From positions 56,113,946 through 56,177,945 of the forward strand of contig OY744525.1 of assembly GCA_963556195.1 (NCBI GenBank): a DNA stretch of 64,000 bases. The letters are read 5' to 3'. Made by a program: the position numbers and the translations under genes. A model generated the notes under the pieces. That model was not told the DNA's origin. It worked only from the letters and a program-made list of their open reading frames with translations, and ran no database searches. Every line of letters starts with the position of its first letter. Position 1 is the first letter of the stretch. The DNA comes from Sepiola atlantica (lineage: Eukaryota > Mollusca > Cephalopoda > Sepiida > Sepiolidae). Shown here one piece after another: positions 10,004 through 22,122 of this stretch.

Positions 10004-10279
10004 ATGTTAGCACACAATGGCCATTTGACCACAGGTTTGTTTATGTTTTTATTATTTGTTGTTGTTGTTGTTGTTCCTGTCTCGTCTGACACAGTGTTAA
10101 TAACAGCCACAAGAAGCAAACCGAAAGTCGGGGATCGATTTACATTAAATTTAAAAAGGAAACTTAACATCATTTCTTTTTTAAACATTTATTTCATTTT
10201 CAATCCCCAAATGTATATGTTTTTATGCTATTTTTATTGTTATTATTTTTTAAAGTTAAAACCAAAGAAAATTATTTAA
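10004..10279 (+). CDS. Candidate secreted-protein first exon
   Basis: An ORF from ATG 10004 begins MLAHNGHLTTGLFMFLLF followed by VVVVVVPVSS, an excellent signal peptide with probable cleavage after PVSS. The next residues, DTVLITATRSKPKVGDRFTL, look like the first strand of an extracellular Ig-like domain. After about 10153 the frame is AT-rich and low in complexity, so the real exon probably ends there, although no good donor is evident. The six-valine core is encoded by a GTT microsatellite. This is the first exon of a secreted or membrane protein, or a relic of one. Confidence 0.35.
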   Translation: MLAHNGHLTTGLFMFLLFVVVVVVPVSSDTVLITATRSKPKVGDRFTLNLKRKLNIISFLNIYFIFNPQMYMFLCYFYCYYFLKLKPKKII

Positions 10280-10436
10280 TATTTATTTATTTTAATATCC
10301 GGTATCTGGATACCGTATTAAAAGTGCAGTAGGGATGTGCAAAATTAACCAATGTTCAATTTTCATGTAAACAAATACCCACCTCTCCCTGTCTATTAAA
10401 ATAGCATGAATAAATTACCATATTTTCATTATTTGT

Positions 10437-10625
10437 GTTTCGGAATTTTTTAGATGGGGATTGATGATTTGGATTATTCGGACTACTATTCTCGTCTTGA
10501 TAGTTCAATATAAAGATTCCCAAGTTCGAAAAGATGCACTTGAAGAAGGCCGGAGCTTACATCGGCGAAAACGTTGTGAAAATAACTAGCAAGATGAGAA
10601 CAAGAGTAGAAATAAAACATTTGCT
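10437..10625. repeat. Inverted pieces of tRNA-SINE/Penelope-like tail
   Basis: 10437-10495 starts tgtttcggaattttttagat and matches, in reverse orientation, the 3' end of the SINEs at 20892-21216 and 22123-22486. About 10547-10610 carries the same family's core in forward orientation (cttgaagaaggccggagc, then gaaaacgttgtg). The two halves form an inverted arrangement, as seen also at 20892-21285. Confidence 0.6.
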
Positions 10626-10767
10626 TAGTAATTATTGAAAAAATAAATAATTATTTTTATAATGAGCGCACCAGAAAACTTCCTAAGTGTTTTACAGGTC
10701 AATTTCAACTACCCCCCCCCCCTAAGTATAATGTCTTATGAATTTCTATAAGATCTTTTTTTTTTAC

Positions 10768-13025
10768 CTAGTTCACCCCAAACAAGGCAGGCCGCCACTG
10801 TAGACGTAATGGGGCTACTGAGAAAAAAGGGTGAAGGTTTGGGGGGGGGGGGTCAATATAAATTAGGAGCTGCACAGCAAGATGTCTGTTTACATTAGTT
10901 TTAAATTTCTGCATGTCAGTAACGCCAGGAAAGCAGGGAGGGAGTTCCAGAGTCCAGCAGCATAAGGAAAGAAGCTTTTGGAGTAGAAAGCTCTTCGGCA
11001 TCTGGGGACCTCCACAGTGTATGGATGGGATTTGGCAGATTGTCGGGTTGATCTAGTGAATTTACGTCATGGGGGTACCAGAGCAGCAAGTTCATCAGAG
11101 CACAATCCATTGAAATACTTGTAAAACAGGCACAAGGAAGCAACATTGCGGCGATGGGACAGGGGCTGGAGCTTGGTGGATAGTGAAGGACCTATCAAGT
11201 TGGCGACTCTTTTTTTAACCTTGTCTAAGAGGGAGAGACTAGTGGATGATGCCCCAGCCCAGATGTGGCAACAATACTCCATGCATGGGCGGATGGTGGC
11301 TTTGTAGAGATATAGGATAATGTCAGGTGTGAGAAGTTTACTGGCCCGGTAGAGGAAGCCCACCTTTTTTGCAGCAGCCCTGGCAATATTTTCAATGTAT
11401 TTATTCCAGTTCACGTTATCTGTGAAAGTTAGGTCAAGGAGTTTGAATGATCAACTCTCAGACACGGTGCTATTTGCCATGACAATCGGTGGTGGAAGAG
11501 GTTTCTGGTAGTTATTGAAGGAAAGTAGCTTTGTCTATGCTGCATTAAAAGTTACCATCTATTTTTTACCCCAATCCACTACAGCCTGGAGGTCATATTC
11601 TAAGGATTCAGCCATTGCCTTAGATATGTGCGCGTCGGTTTTGCCCACATGACGAGAGTAGAGCATGGTGTCGTCAGCAAATATTCCTATGCCAGTCGCA
11701 ATGATATCAGGGAGATCATTTATGAAAATCAAGAACAGTAGAGGTCCAAGAATAGATCCCTGGGGTACACCAGCGTTTATGCCAAGTTGCTTAGAAGAAC
11801 GGCCATCGAGAACAACCTGGATCTTTCGTTTTGTTAGGAAGGATTTAGTTATATTAAATATTTGTCCAGTAATACCATATGAGTGCAGTTTTAGGATAAG
11901 CCCTTCATGCCAGACCTTATCAAAGGCCTTGGATATATCAAGCGCTACCGCCCTAGCTTCACCTGCCTTGTCCAGTGTATAATATATGTGTTCAGAAATG
12001 ACCGTTAGGATATTTGCAGTAGATCGGGCTTGTCTAAATTCGTATTGATGATCAGAAAGAAGTTTAGCATTAACTAGGTGCCTGACTATTGCTAGATTGA
12101 TTAATGATTCAAAGATCGGGAGTAGACTGATTGGGCGGCAGTTTAGAGGATCAGTTCTATCTCCAGAATTCTTGAAGACTGGTACCACAGAGGCAATTTT
12201 CCAACTATCAGGGAAACAAGATTCAGTAAGGCATTTGTTGTATAGTTTGGAGAGGACAGGGGCCAGCTCAGCATGGTATTTCTTTATTACTATTACTGGT
12301 ACAGGATCAGGCTCACAGGCTTTGGGGGTGTCAAGGTTTTTTCTGATGTCTCTGACTTGAGATGGGGTGATGACCAGGTTCTCAAGTGTGGCTTCAGTCC
12401 GCAATGGGAATTTAGGGAGAGGGTTGTTTGCTGAGTCCAGAGTGGAGTTTAAGGCGAAACGCTGGGCAAGTAGTTCAGCCTTATCAGTTGCCATGTAAAC
12501 AACATTGTTGTGATTTGATATCGGGGGAATTGTCCATTGTCCATTGTTCATCACACTATTGTATATTTTCCAGAAATCACGAGTACCTAGTTTCTGTGAC
12601 TGAATGCGTTTTTTGATTATCTCTGTATACCTTCTCTTTGCTTCATCTATCATTACTTTGCAATCATTTCTTGCCCCTACAATTTTTTGTCTGTTCGCAG
12701 TTGACTTATGGCGGCCAAATTTTCGGAATGCCTTCTGCCTCTCAGCAATAGCAGCTGCACATTCTGAGGTGAACCATTGAGAAGAGTGGGGTTTGCTGAA
12801 AAATTTTCGTGTGGGGACATAAGCATCAATGACCCATTCGGTTAGCTCATTTGCACACTGATCAGCAGGGAGTGAGAAGGTTACACCCCATGGGACGTCG
12901 CTGATGTAATCCCTGAGGGATTCAAAATCAGCCTGCTCATTGTCTCTCTGCGTTTTAAGCAACGGCTCTTCAGCTTTTGGACGAGGTTTTAAGGTGATAA
13001 GTATCATTACCACAACGTGATCTAT
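10768..13025 (-). pseudogene. Jockey-like LINE ORF2, RT-containing, decayed
   Basis: The minus frame from about 13025 starts at the end of the endonuclease domain (DHVVVMILITL, a relic of the SDH box), so the copy is 5'-truncated. A linker follows, then the RT domain: NCRPISLLPIFE, VALDISKAFDKVWHEGL, AGVPQGSILGPLLFLIFIND and catalytic FADDTML. The frame is open from 13013 to 11559, then has stops at 11559, about 11526 and about 11452, remains in the same frame through NVNWNKYIENIARAAAKK and CHIWAGASSTSLSLLDK, hits another stop near 11067, and is frameshifted near 10950. The C-terminus and 3' end lie at about 10768. The stops look like single-base CpG or CAG changes. It is the most complete LINE here, but dead. 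CR1-group membership is an alternative. Confidence 0.88.
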
Positions 13026-15754
13026 TATAATAATTTTAAAAAAAAGATAATTTTACGAAGATGTGAATGAAACAAACAAAAATATTGAAAATAAAGTACT
13101 AAACATAAAAATTAAATTGTATATATATATATATATATATATGAGAGAAAGAAAGATTTTTTTAATTAATTAATTTATAAACTAATTTTTGCATATATAG
13201 ATTTCTTTAATTAATTTATAAATTATTTTTTTGCGTGCACAAAAGGAAGACATGGACACATGTTTCTAGCTATAATGAAAGATCGAACTCTTGATGTAGA
13301 TATTTGTAGTCTAGTGTGTTACCCTTAGACAAGAATTACCCACCACATTTTGTGCCTGACTTTTTATCGCCTATAATGTTATGCTGACTTTTTGTTATTG
13401 TTTATTGGCGATAGACGGCCGGTGTTTACTAGTGCATTTTTATTATTTTGTCAACCTTGAGGGCTTTTTTTTTAAGAATATGCAGATGACCGCATTTTTT
13501 AATTCGCCCTCAATCGGACGTGTCATGTCATGAATTTTTGTATATATAGATTTTTTTAATTAATTAATTTATAAACTAAGTTTTGTATTTATAGATTTCT
13601 TTTTTGAAAACAATTTTAATGAATAAAACGCCCCAAATAAAAGATTGGTCGGCCATATTGGATTCTGAGTTCATCCCAAAACAAAATATCGACAAATCTT
13701 ATATTGAAATAAAAAAACTTTAAAACAGTTTCAGAAAATTTAAATTATGCAAGTAGGTAGAAAAGTAAATTTTATTGCGTTTGGTAACAGTTATTTTTTG
13801 TATATTTTGTTTTTACCCCGATTTTTGCACTGTTATTTATACTATATCATTGCTAAAATATTTTACATGGAGAATTAACATTTATATCATTTGATGAAAT
13901 GTGCAAGTTTACGTTATGCTATAAAGGATAAAACGATATATATTTGATAACATATTCATGTGTGTGTGTCAGTTTTTGTTTACTATGAGAAAGAAAGTAA
14001 CAGCAGCAGCTGTGCAGCTAACTTGTTGTTACCACATTTTAAGGAATAAAGGTCTAATATAGAGCCATGTAAGTCAGGTGATCTCTAGTGACTGCTTTCA
14101 CAATTTATTCTTTTGCCACGTTTGACAGATTTGTCATGACACCCTCATTTACGACTGCATTTCTAACAAAACAGGATGGTTGATCTTTCAACAACTCAGT
14201 TCGTGTGACAGAAATCTACATGATTTCATTATTTCTGCACATAGCGTCATTTCAGCCGATCAATCAAACCTTATCAAAGTGTTGTATCAGCAGCAGCTGA
14301 CCAAGCATTATCACGATCAAGAGACATAACTCAAACACGCTTCCAGTGATAAAATTTTATTTTAGTTTTTAAAAACAAAAATGCTGGATGAATTTGCATA
14401 CATTCTGGTATAGGGTCTTTTTTAACCTAACATAATAAAGTTTTTGTGCTATTTTCTTTTTAAGAGCAGTATTACATATTAGGGTTAGGGTTAGAATCAC
14501 CGTTTTTTCTGTTCTCATCTCCCTTACTTCATGTCTGTTTACAGCTTTGTGAATATGTGTGTGTATGTTTATATGGGTGATGGTTGCCAAGCTGTTAAAG
14601 ACAATAATTCTGAGTCAGAGGTTGTAACACTACGTTCTCTTATTAGGAGAATTAACGGTTTATGTCACGGCACCTTTGGTATGATATGAAAATACAATTT
14701 TCTAAATAAAGGAATTTTATTTAGCCGGAAAAGCATTTTATATTTTACATTTAATTTATAGGATCACTTTTAACATGATGTTCCTATGAAATATTATCCA
14801 TAATACATAATTAAAGTAGATATAAAAAGATACAATTTTAACTATGGTCCACAATGTGGGGCTTAGGCTTTCTCAAAAGCCTTACCCTAATCCACAGGAC
14901 AAATCTGCTTTCGTCACCTGATATCAAACAAGAGAAAGACATAAACAGCTATTATAGAAAACATTAAATAAATAAGTTTTTGAAATGTATCTTGAATAGT
15001 ATCAGGAAAAGCGTTTATGCTTTTTAAATGTCTTTAAATGTAATTTATGTTGTTGAATAATCTTGCAAAAACACTTATTACTCTATCTTGGGCTCATTAA
15101 TAAATGATTTGTCGATTCTTACTTAAATATCTGAAAAAAGAATTTAATTCTTTTTATTAGCAGATCAGTATTGCTACAAATGTATATTATTCTTTTGATT
15201 TTGTGAAGTTTTTAAAAAATATGACCACTGCACATATACACAAAAATATATATATATAAACTTTAACATAATTTTTTGAAATTTATCTCGAAGATTTTTT
15301 TTATATTTACAGATTCTTCATCAAAGAAAAACAAAACGAAATCCATTATTAGAATTAACTGAGGGTTCATTTCCTTGGTGACTTGAAATATGGAATTTTC
15401 TAGATGTAAATTGTCAGAAGTAAAAGTCTGAAAGGAGAGAAATCTTCTTGAGAACTGTGTGGATCTTCATTATTCATCAAATCAAATTGGATAAACGTTC
15501 TCACATGGTTTAAATCTCATGGAATGGACATGTATATCAAGTTCTTAAAAATGAACACAGTAATAATTGCCTCTTTCACCAATGAAAAAGAGGCGGGAAT
15601 TGGATTGGTCCCTTTGACCTCTTATCAACTTGCTTTTCTATCTTAAGCTCCAACATAAAAAAGGAAGGGCAGCAGTAATTGATTAAAACTAGGATTTATT
15701 AAAGTTAACTAAACTATTTTAAGGACTGGCTATTGTAGTTATTATTACATTAGT

Positions 15755-15797
<43 letters not shown>

Positions 15798-16261
15798 TAT
15801 ATCTGAATAGCATTCAATTCAGTTCTGTTACAGTACTCACTATGAGATGATCTTATATGAAAAAAGATTCGTATATATATATATATATATATAGTGTATA
15901 TTATCCTTCTAGATAATAGAATTCCTGTTTTAAATCTAATAAGAATAAGTATTCCAGCAAAATGCAAACAGGTGTGCATGCAAGTTTTTGCATTTTCTTC
16001 AGATTGTCACCATTACATAGAGAAATAAGTACTGAAAATTACAGCTGCCTATTTGTTACCAGTCAGATTTTATGGCCAAAATCTTAGGCAATTTTGAAAA
16101 TATTGATACTACTGAATTTCTCTCATTCATTCCTAACCATAACCCTAAAAACTGACATATCTATATAGTCTATTAAGTATGAGTAAAGACTTGGTTTTAA
16201 AAAGAATAAATATAATCTACATTGGTAGAGTAGTGTAATATTTTAACTTACCGATGTATGT
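13026..16261. other. Gene-free AT-rich DNA with TA microsatellites
   Basis: No ORF with protein character. It contains (TA)n at about 13119-13142, 15757-15792 and 15873-15892, repeated ttaattaattaatttataaa blocks near 13163, 13205 and 13556, and a telomere-like ttagggttagggttag at 14479-14494. I recognise no mobile-element coding sequence. Confidence 0.5.
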
Positions 16262-16645
16262 ATAAACCATTATACACCCATGTTGTCTTTGTGAAGGCAG
16301 GTTCTTGCTTGTCTTCAGATACAAAACCACTCGGACACGGATGTTGATTTATAAGAAGGTTTATTTAAAAAGAGAAGACAGTCACAGAAAACATCATAGC
16401 ATTTGGCTACTTGTGTACATGTGAAGAGAGAGAAAAACAGACAGATATCTATCTCTCTGTTTCATCTTGTTGCACTCAACCACACTTTGCATGCTGTTCA
16501 CCCTCCTCACTGGAGACAGCATCCTTGATACGTCTTTCCTGCTTGAAGTATCACCAGAAAGTTTACACCTGGAAAGCACATGGTTTTGTGACTTCCGTTC
16601 TGGAGTCACCTCTGACTCTTAGGTGTCACTCAAAGAGACATATTT
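16262..16645 (-). repeat. LTR-like repeat, copy 1
   Basis: About 380 bp repeated in the same orientation at 16852-17178. Both contain ttataagaagg, an A-rich tttaaaaag stretch and a common end near gtcac. On the minus strand there is an AATAAA signal inside an LTR-like arrangement. No retroviral coding sequence lies between them, so these may be solo LTRs or another non-coding repeat. Confidence 0.45.
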
Positions 16646-16851
16646 AAAAAGTGTTTTTCATATTTAGAAATTATATTAATTATTTTTATAGTTTCATTCT
16701 TCTCATTAGTAAAGTAGTTAAACTAAAAAAGTTATTAGTTAGTTTTTAATTGGGATATTTTATTCTTTTTATTTTTTTAGTCACTTTTCTTTATAATTAT
16801 AATATTATATCCCAATTAACATTTTTCGCTACTGGTGTCCACTTTTTTTTG

Positions 16852-17178
16852 TTATACACCTATGTTGTATTTGTGAAAGCAGGTTCTTGCTGGTCTGCAG
16901 ATACAAAACCACTTAATGATTTATAAGAAGGATTATTTAAAAAGGAAGACAGTATCAGAAAACATCAGAGCGACAGGTTACTCATACATGTGCAAGAGAG
17001 AAAAACAGGCCGACAGATAGCTTTTCTTGTTACATTCAGTTACATTGTGAACGCTGATGTGCCATTGGAGACAGCTGATTGACAGAAAATCTTCCCCCCT
17101 CAGAAGTCACGTGGTTTCGTAACTTCTATCTGAGGTCACGTCTGCCCTTTAAAGTGTCAATCAATCTTTTCCATTCAA
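16852..17178 (-). repeat. LTR-like repeat, copy 2
   Basis: Clearly homologous to 16262-16645 but diverged and shorter, with shared blocks around 16853-16935 and 17040-17160. The ~200 bp between the copies is AT-rich and holds an inverted pair ttaattgggatat / atatcccaattaa. The pair lies just upstream of the zinc-finger gene. Confidence 0.45.
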
Positions 17179-17413
17179 ACACTGTCCTTTTTATGCAGCA
17201 GTCACATTCCTTTTAAATTCATTAGCCTTAAAGGCATAAAATAGTTATCAGGAGTGGACAGACAGACACACACCACTCTTATAAGTATAGATTTTAAATT
17301 GCTTTCAAGTAAGTAATATAAGTTTATAAGACATTTTTAAACAATAGTTTACTAAGTAAATTTGAAAACTATAAATAATTCATGATTTTTTATGCTTACA
17401 AATAAAACAGAAA

Positions 17414-18514
17414 ATGGAAACCTGCACAGAATTAAATGATGATAAAAAAGTATTTAATATTTCGACTTTAGAAGCAAACTTGGAAACTAGTGATCAAGAG
17501 GATCCATATTCTTATGAAGTGTCTATTCTGATAAACAGCAGCAAAAAACAACATACAAAACAAGAGAAATCTTCTTGTGAAGTGTCTGGTCCATCCATTC
17601 CAATGAAGACCAATATTAAACAAAAAAGAGACAAAAACGTCACAAAGAAACAATATTCCTGTGAAATGTGTAGCGCTTCTTTTGTAAGAAAATCAGTTTT
17701 TGTGAAGCACATAAAAACACACACTGAAGATAAACCAGGTTCATCTGAGAAACGCGACACTTCTATGCAGAAATCACATTCGTCGAGGAATAAGCGAAAA
17801 CACACTGGAAAGAAACCATATACGTGTGAAATATGCGGGTCTTCTTTTACTCGAATGTCGCACTTGCTGTTGCATATGCGAAAACACACTGGAGAGAAAC
17901 CATATTCTTGCAATGTATGTGGCTCTTCGTTTTCAATAAAAGCGAATTTGGCAAGGCATGTACAAATACACACTGGAGAGAAACCATTTTCTTGTCAAGA
18001 ATGCCATCATAGGTGTGCAAGAAAATCAGATTTAGACAGACATATGAGAATACACACGGGAGAAAAACCATATTCTTGTGAAATATGTGGTTCTTCATTT
18101 AATCAAAAATCACATTTGTTGCCACACATGCAAAAGCACACAGGAGAGAAACCATTTACTTGTGGGGTGTGTGGCTTTTCTTTTTTGCAAAAATCACATC
18201 TGGTGGTCCATATGCGAAAACACACTGGAGAGAAACCCTATGCTTGTGAACTTTGTGGCTCTTCTTTTTCTCGCAAAGCACATTTGCAAGGACATATGCG
18301 AATACACACTGGAGAGAAACCATTTTCTTGTGATTCATGTGATTCTTCATTTTTAACTAAAGAAAATTTGGTAAGGCACACACAAACACACACTGGAGAG
18401 AAACCATATTCTTGTGATGTGTGTGGTTATTCATTTTTAATGAAAGAAAATTTGGAAAAGCATATGCAAACCCACTGGAGAGAAAGCATAGTTATTGAAG
18501 GTATTCCATCGTAG
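17414..18514 (+). CDS. C2H2 zinc-finger protein, nine intact fingers
   Basis: A 366-residue single-exon ORF. Nine canonical C2H2 fingers are visible: one at residues 83-103 and eight in a row from about 137 to 355, joined by HTGEKP linkers, with repeated CGSSF cores. Between fingers one and two (about 108-130) is a decayed finger that has lost its cysteines, and residues 31-78 look like two more decayed fingers (YSYEVS and SCEVSG where CxxC is expected). The last finger ends HMQTH and then loses frame (WRESIVIEG): two bases appear missing from the usual HTGEK linker, so the downstream fingers are out of frame. The expected role is nuclear sequence-specific DNA binding; no KRAB or other effector domain is seen. 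The start could be preceded by an upstream exon. Confidence 0.85.
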   Translation: METCTELNDDKKVFNISTLEANLETSDQEDPYSYEVSILINSSKKQHTKQEKSSCEVSGPSIPMKTNIKQKRDKNVTKKQYSCEMCSASFVRKSVFVKHIKTHTEDKPGSSEKRDTSMQKSHSSRNKRKHTGKKPYTCEICGSSFTRMSHLLLHMRKHTGEKPYSCNVCGSSFSIKANLARHVQIHTGEKPFSCQECHHRCARKSDLDRHMRIHTGEKPYSCEICGSSFNQKSHLLPHMQKHTGEKPFTCGVCGFSFLQKSHLVVHMRKHTGEKPYACELCGSSFSRKAHLQGHMRIHTGEKPFSCDSCDSSFLTKENLVRHTQTHTGEKPYSCDVCGYSFLMKENLEKHMQTHWRESIVIEGIPS

Positions 18515-20165
18515 CACATCAAGAAATTCAAATTTTAAAACGATAATAGAATCTACACTAAATAAACATATTCTTGTGAAGAATGTCATTCTTTTATGCA
18601 GAAATTTGTTTGCGGCAAATTCAAAAACACATAAACCTTATTTGCATGGAATGTTTGGCTCTTTCTCAACAAAATACAATTTGTTGTAGCACATGTAAAT
18701 ACACTGGAGAGAAAACATTGTAAAGTATGTGAGTCTTTATCAAGAAAAGGACATAAATCAGAGCACATCCTAATACACACCGGAGAAAAAACATTCTTAT
18801 GAAATATGCATTTCTTTATTTTCTCAAAAGTCACATTATTGTGTAGTACATGTCTATTTTCAAGGAAAGCAACTTTCTTGAATCATATGTAAACTTGCTT
18901 TACACACTCAAGATTTGAGAGGTAGGGAAGATCCTTAAGTAGACACTCGGATATATGTGAAATTCATTAAAAAAAATCAAGGAAGCCTTAAACCTAACTG
19001 AACTAAAATTGAAAAGCAAGAAATCTCATATTCTTGTGAATTATGTTTTACATAAGCCGCATCTGTTAGAGCATATGCGAACACACTGTCAGACAACAAT
19101 ATTTTTGTGACGTAAGCAGAAAGTTGAATGGAGCATATACAAACACATTGGATGAAAACTGTGAATTATGTAAGGTTTTCATGAAGATCACATTTATTGA
19201 GGCACATGCAAAAGTACTGGGGAACAGCCATATTATTTTGAATTACATGACATATTTTTAACAATCAAATTTGTTGCTGCACATGCAAACACACTGGAGG
19301 AAAGTAATAGTGCACCTTTTAAGTAAGATGGACCAATTCTGATCCTGTAATTAGAGCATTAGAAAAAGAAACTATTACATAGTTAAGTTGGAAGATTATT
19401 CTTCAGTGCTTTACTTACTCAAGGTTTGAGCAGTGGGGAAGATCCTTAAACAAACACTCGAATATCTAGGTAACTCATAAATAAATTAACTGTTATCCAG
19501 GAAGAAGCCCCTTAATCTCTGAGAGCTAACTGGATTAAAATTAATAAGGAGAAGCCAATTATTTGCCACTGCTTCACTTTCTCAATGTTTGAGAAGTGGG
19601 GAAGAAAGAAAACCATAGTATTTGAAATTCAGAAAAAGAGATAACACCAATCCTTAAAAGAGCCTTGGATATAAATTTAAATTATAAAAAAATCAGGTGG
19701 GTTCCTCCCTCTTGATGTCTAAATACAACTTGGACTAAAATAAAAACGAAAAAAAAATTATTTTTAAATGTATGACTTGTCAACAATTTTTTTGTTGGGA
19801 ATGTTACACTACTGGTGATAAACCATATTCGTGTGAAATATGTGGCGCTTATTTCTCTCTGAAGTCGCATACTAGAGATAAGCCGTATTCTTTTGACGTG
19901 TACTATTATGGGTCCTCACCGACATAAAACTTTATAAAAAATTCTTTTAAAATATGTGGCTATTTTATAAGGGCATTAAATTTGTTGCAAGTCATACGAA
20001 CACATAAGAGAACCCCTATTTTTCTGTACTAGATGTCTCTTCTATTTTTCAGAAGTCATATTTGTTTGGGAATGTTAGCACATATACTAGAGAGAAGCTA
20101 TATCATTGTGAAATATGTGGCTCTTTCTTTACAGAGAAGTTCATTTTTATTGAAACATATTCTCT
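18515..20165 (+). pseudogene. Decayed C2H2 finger array downstream of the ZNF gene
   Basis: Multiple broken finger units follow the gene's stop: recurring tgtgaa-tatgtgg Cys-knuckle codons and cacactggagaga linkers at about 18570, 18700, 18775, 19030, 19085, 19200, 19290, 19800-19910 and 20090-20130, all with frameshifts or lost cysteines. The ancestral protein evidently had many more fingers than the surviving nine. Confidence 0.75.
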
Positions 20166-20891
20166 AAAACCTCTTCAAATGTGTATCTTTATCATAGCAT
20201 TTCGTATGTAATAAACACATGTACAATCCTGGTTAAATATGTAGTTTTACTATTTGTACACAATTACATTCATATAAAAGCATTTCTTTCATTATTCAAC
20301 GTTTTGTTAAATGACTGCTCATGTAAAAAAAGTAAACGAAACTCCTAAAACGTCACGTTTTATAGCCTAAAAGTAGTTAGAAGACTATCTTCTCATATGT
20401 GGAAGATATTGTTTGTAAGATTACTATCTAGGAAGAAATAACAGTAGTTTTATTTTTTAGATTTATTTTTTGGTTAGTTTGTCTTTATAATTTTGTTCTA
20501 TCAATTTCAGCCGATGAACCTGTCTTTGGATTTGCTGACAGTTTTATGGTAGCCTCGGGCTAGCCACTAGCCTTTGTTACGAATCTCCTGATTTAGTCTC
20601 TCCCCCAAAGACTCTGGTGACCATAGCTCATCTTTCATATTGCAGATGCAGATTCCAAGGAAAACTGTGTCTCTTCCACATATATGAAACTTTAAAATTG
20701 TCCATAATCAATTATTCTACAGAAAAGAATGGAAATGTGTCACTGTTTACATGAAGACAAAATTGACAGGAAAAGTTTTTTTTTTTAAAACACTATGCAT
20801 AAAATTAGATGTTGAAAATTGAATATATTGTCTGCATTCTTTATGAGGGAAATTTTGTAAAATACAGACAAAAATAAAAACAATTATCTCG

Positions 20892-21216
20892 TTTATGAAT
20901 TTTTAAGATGATTGATAATTTGGATTATTCGGACTACTGTTCTCATCTTGAGTGATATTCTCACAACGTTTCGGCCTATGTAACCTCCAACCTTCTTCAG
21001 GTGTATCTTGCTCAACTCTGGAATATTTCTGTCGAACACGGGAATCTGAACATAATTTAGAATGAAGCCGTTTATTTAATCCATAGAGAAGTCTTAAGTA
21101 ATTCGCAATTGTATTCTTAGAATCGACCGTGCTGAGGATTGAACCATCCACCTCCAGAAGTATTACTTAGAACTGAATATTTACTTAGTACTTTATTCGT
21201 TATGCCACGGGTCCTT
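20892..21216 (-). repeat. tRNA-headed SINE, copy 1
   Basis: Sense is minus. The head starts near 21216 with aaggacccgtggcataacg, then a B-box-like ggttcaatcct about 75 bp on, as in tRNA-derived pol III promoters. The body runs to a tail with ctgaagaaggttggaggtt, gccgaaacgttgtgag and caagatgagaacagtagtcc, ending near 20892. Immediately beyond the head, 21220-21285 carries part of the same tail in the opposite orientation. Copy 2 is at 22123-22486. Confidence 0.65.
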
Positions 21217-21219
21217 GCA

Positions 21220-21285
21220 AGGTTGGAGGTTACGTCGAAAGATGAGAACAGTAATATGAATAATCCAAAAATTATCTCATACTCA
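21220..21285 (+). repeat. Inverted tail piece of the tRNA-headed SINE
   Basis: Contains aaggttggaggttacg and aagatgagaacagtaatatg, matching the SINE tail with deletions and reading opposite to the adjacent copy, so the locus is a head-to-head inverted pair. Confidence 0.5.
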
Positions 21286-21840
21286 TTATCTAATATTATT
21301 TCAAACAATCATTTAGTCTTTTAAGATGTTTCCTACAAAGACGGTCAGGTTATTCATTTGCTGTGCATTGTGGTAATTTTAAATTGCAGTTACAAGTTGA
21401 TAGGTGTCTTTGTTTTGGGATAAAACGTGGCCATTTTAATTGCAAACAAATGACGTCATCACCCTGTATATGCATTCAGTATAAAGTCAATTTTGTAAAA
21501 TACAGAAAAAGAAAAATCTAATGCTCTTTATTTAATGTTATTTCAAAGTAATTTTTCTTTGCAGTATAAAAACTGTTCATGTAGTTTCAAATTTTACAAG
21601 AAACAGTTTCTATATATTTTCGAAATCTTCTGTCCTAGCTTCTTAGTCAAACTTTCTAAATTTAGTAGCACAATTCTGCTGGTAGATGAAAGGAACAAGA
21701 CTATCTATTAATTTAATCAAAGCACAACAATTTTACATAAGAGTATTTATCAAAGAGAAATATGTAAAGTAATTGTTTTAATTATTAGTACTTTACTATT
21801 AGAAATAAATGTATCGACTACAAAACCAGAAAATGACAGG

Positions 21841-21953
21841 TGTAGTTTTTATTTACTTATTGTTTTAAAAGTTGTTTACTTATTTGTAGTTTTTATTTAC
21901 TTATTGTTTTAAAAATTGTTTACTTATTTGTAGTTTTTATTTACTTATTGTTG
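21841..21953. repeat. 44-bp tandem repeat, ~2.6 copies
   Basis: The unit beginning tgtagtttttatttacttat repeats at 21841, 21885 and 21929 with almost no divergence between copies. Confidence 0.85.
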
Positions 21954-22122
21954 GAAAATTAGAACATTTTTCCACAGTATAAAAATATAGTTATTTCTAC
22001 CTGAAAAATTATAGAAGAAATTGTTTTTCATTTTTTTCATAATCATTACTGGTCCTTGTTGGTTTCTACTCGCACAAGCTAAATCTTCCCATGAAATACA
22101 AACAGGAAAAGAAGCAGGAAGT

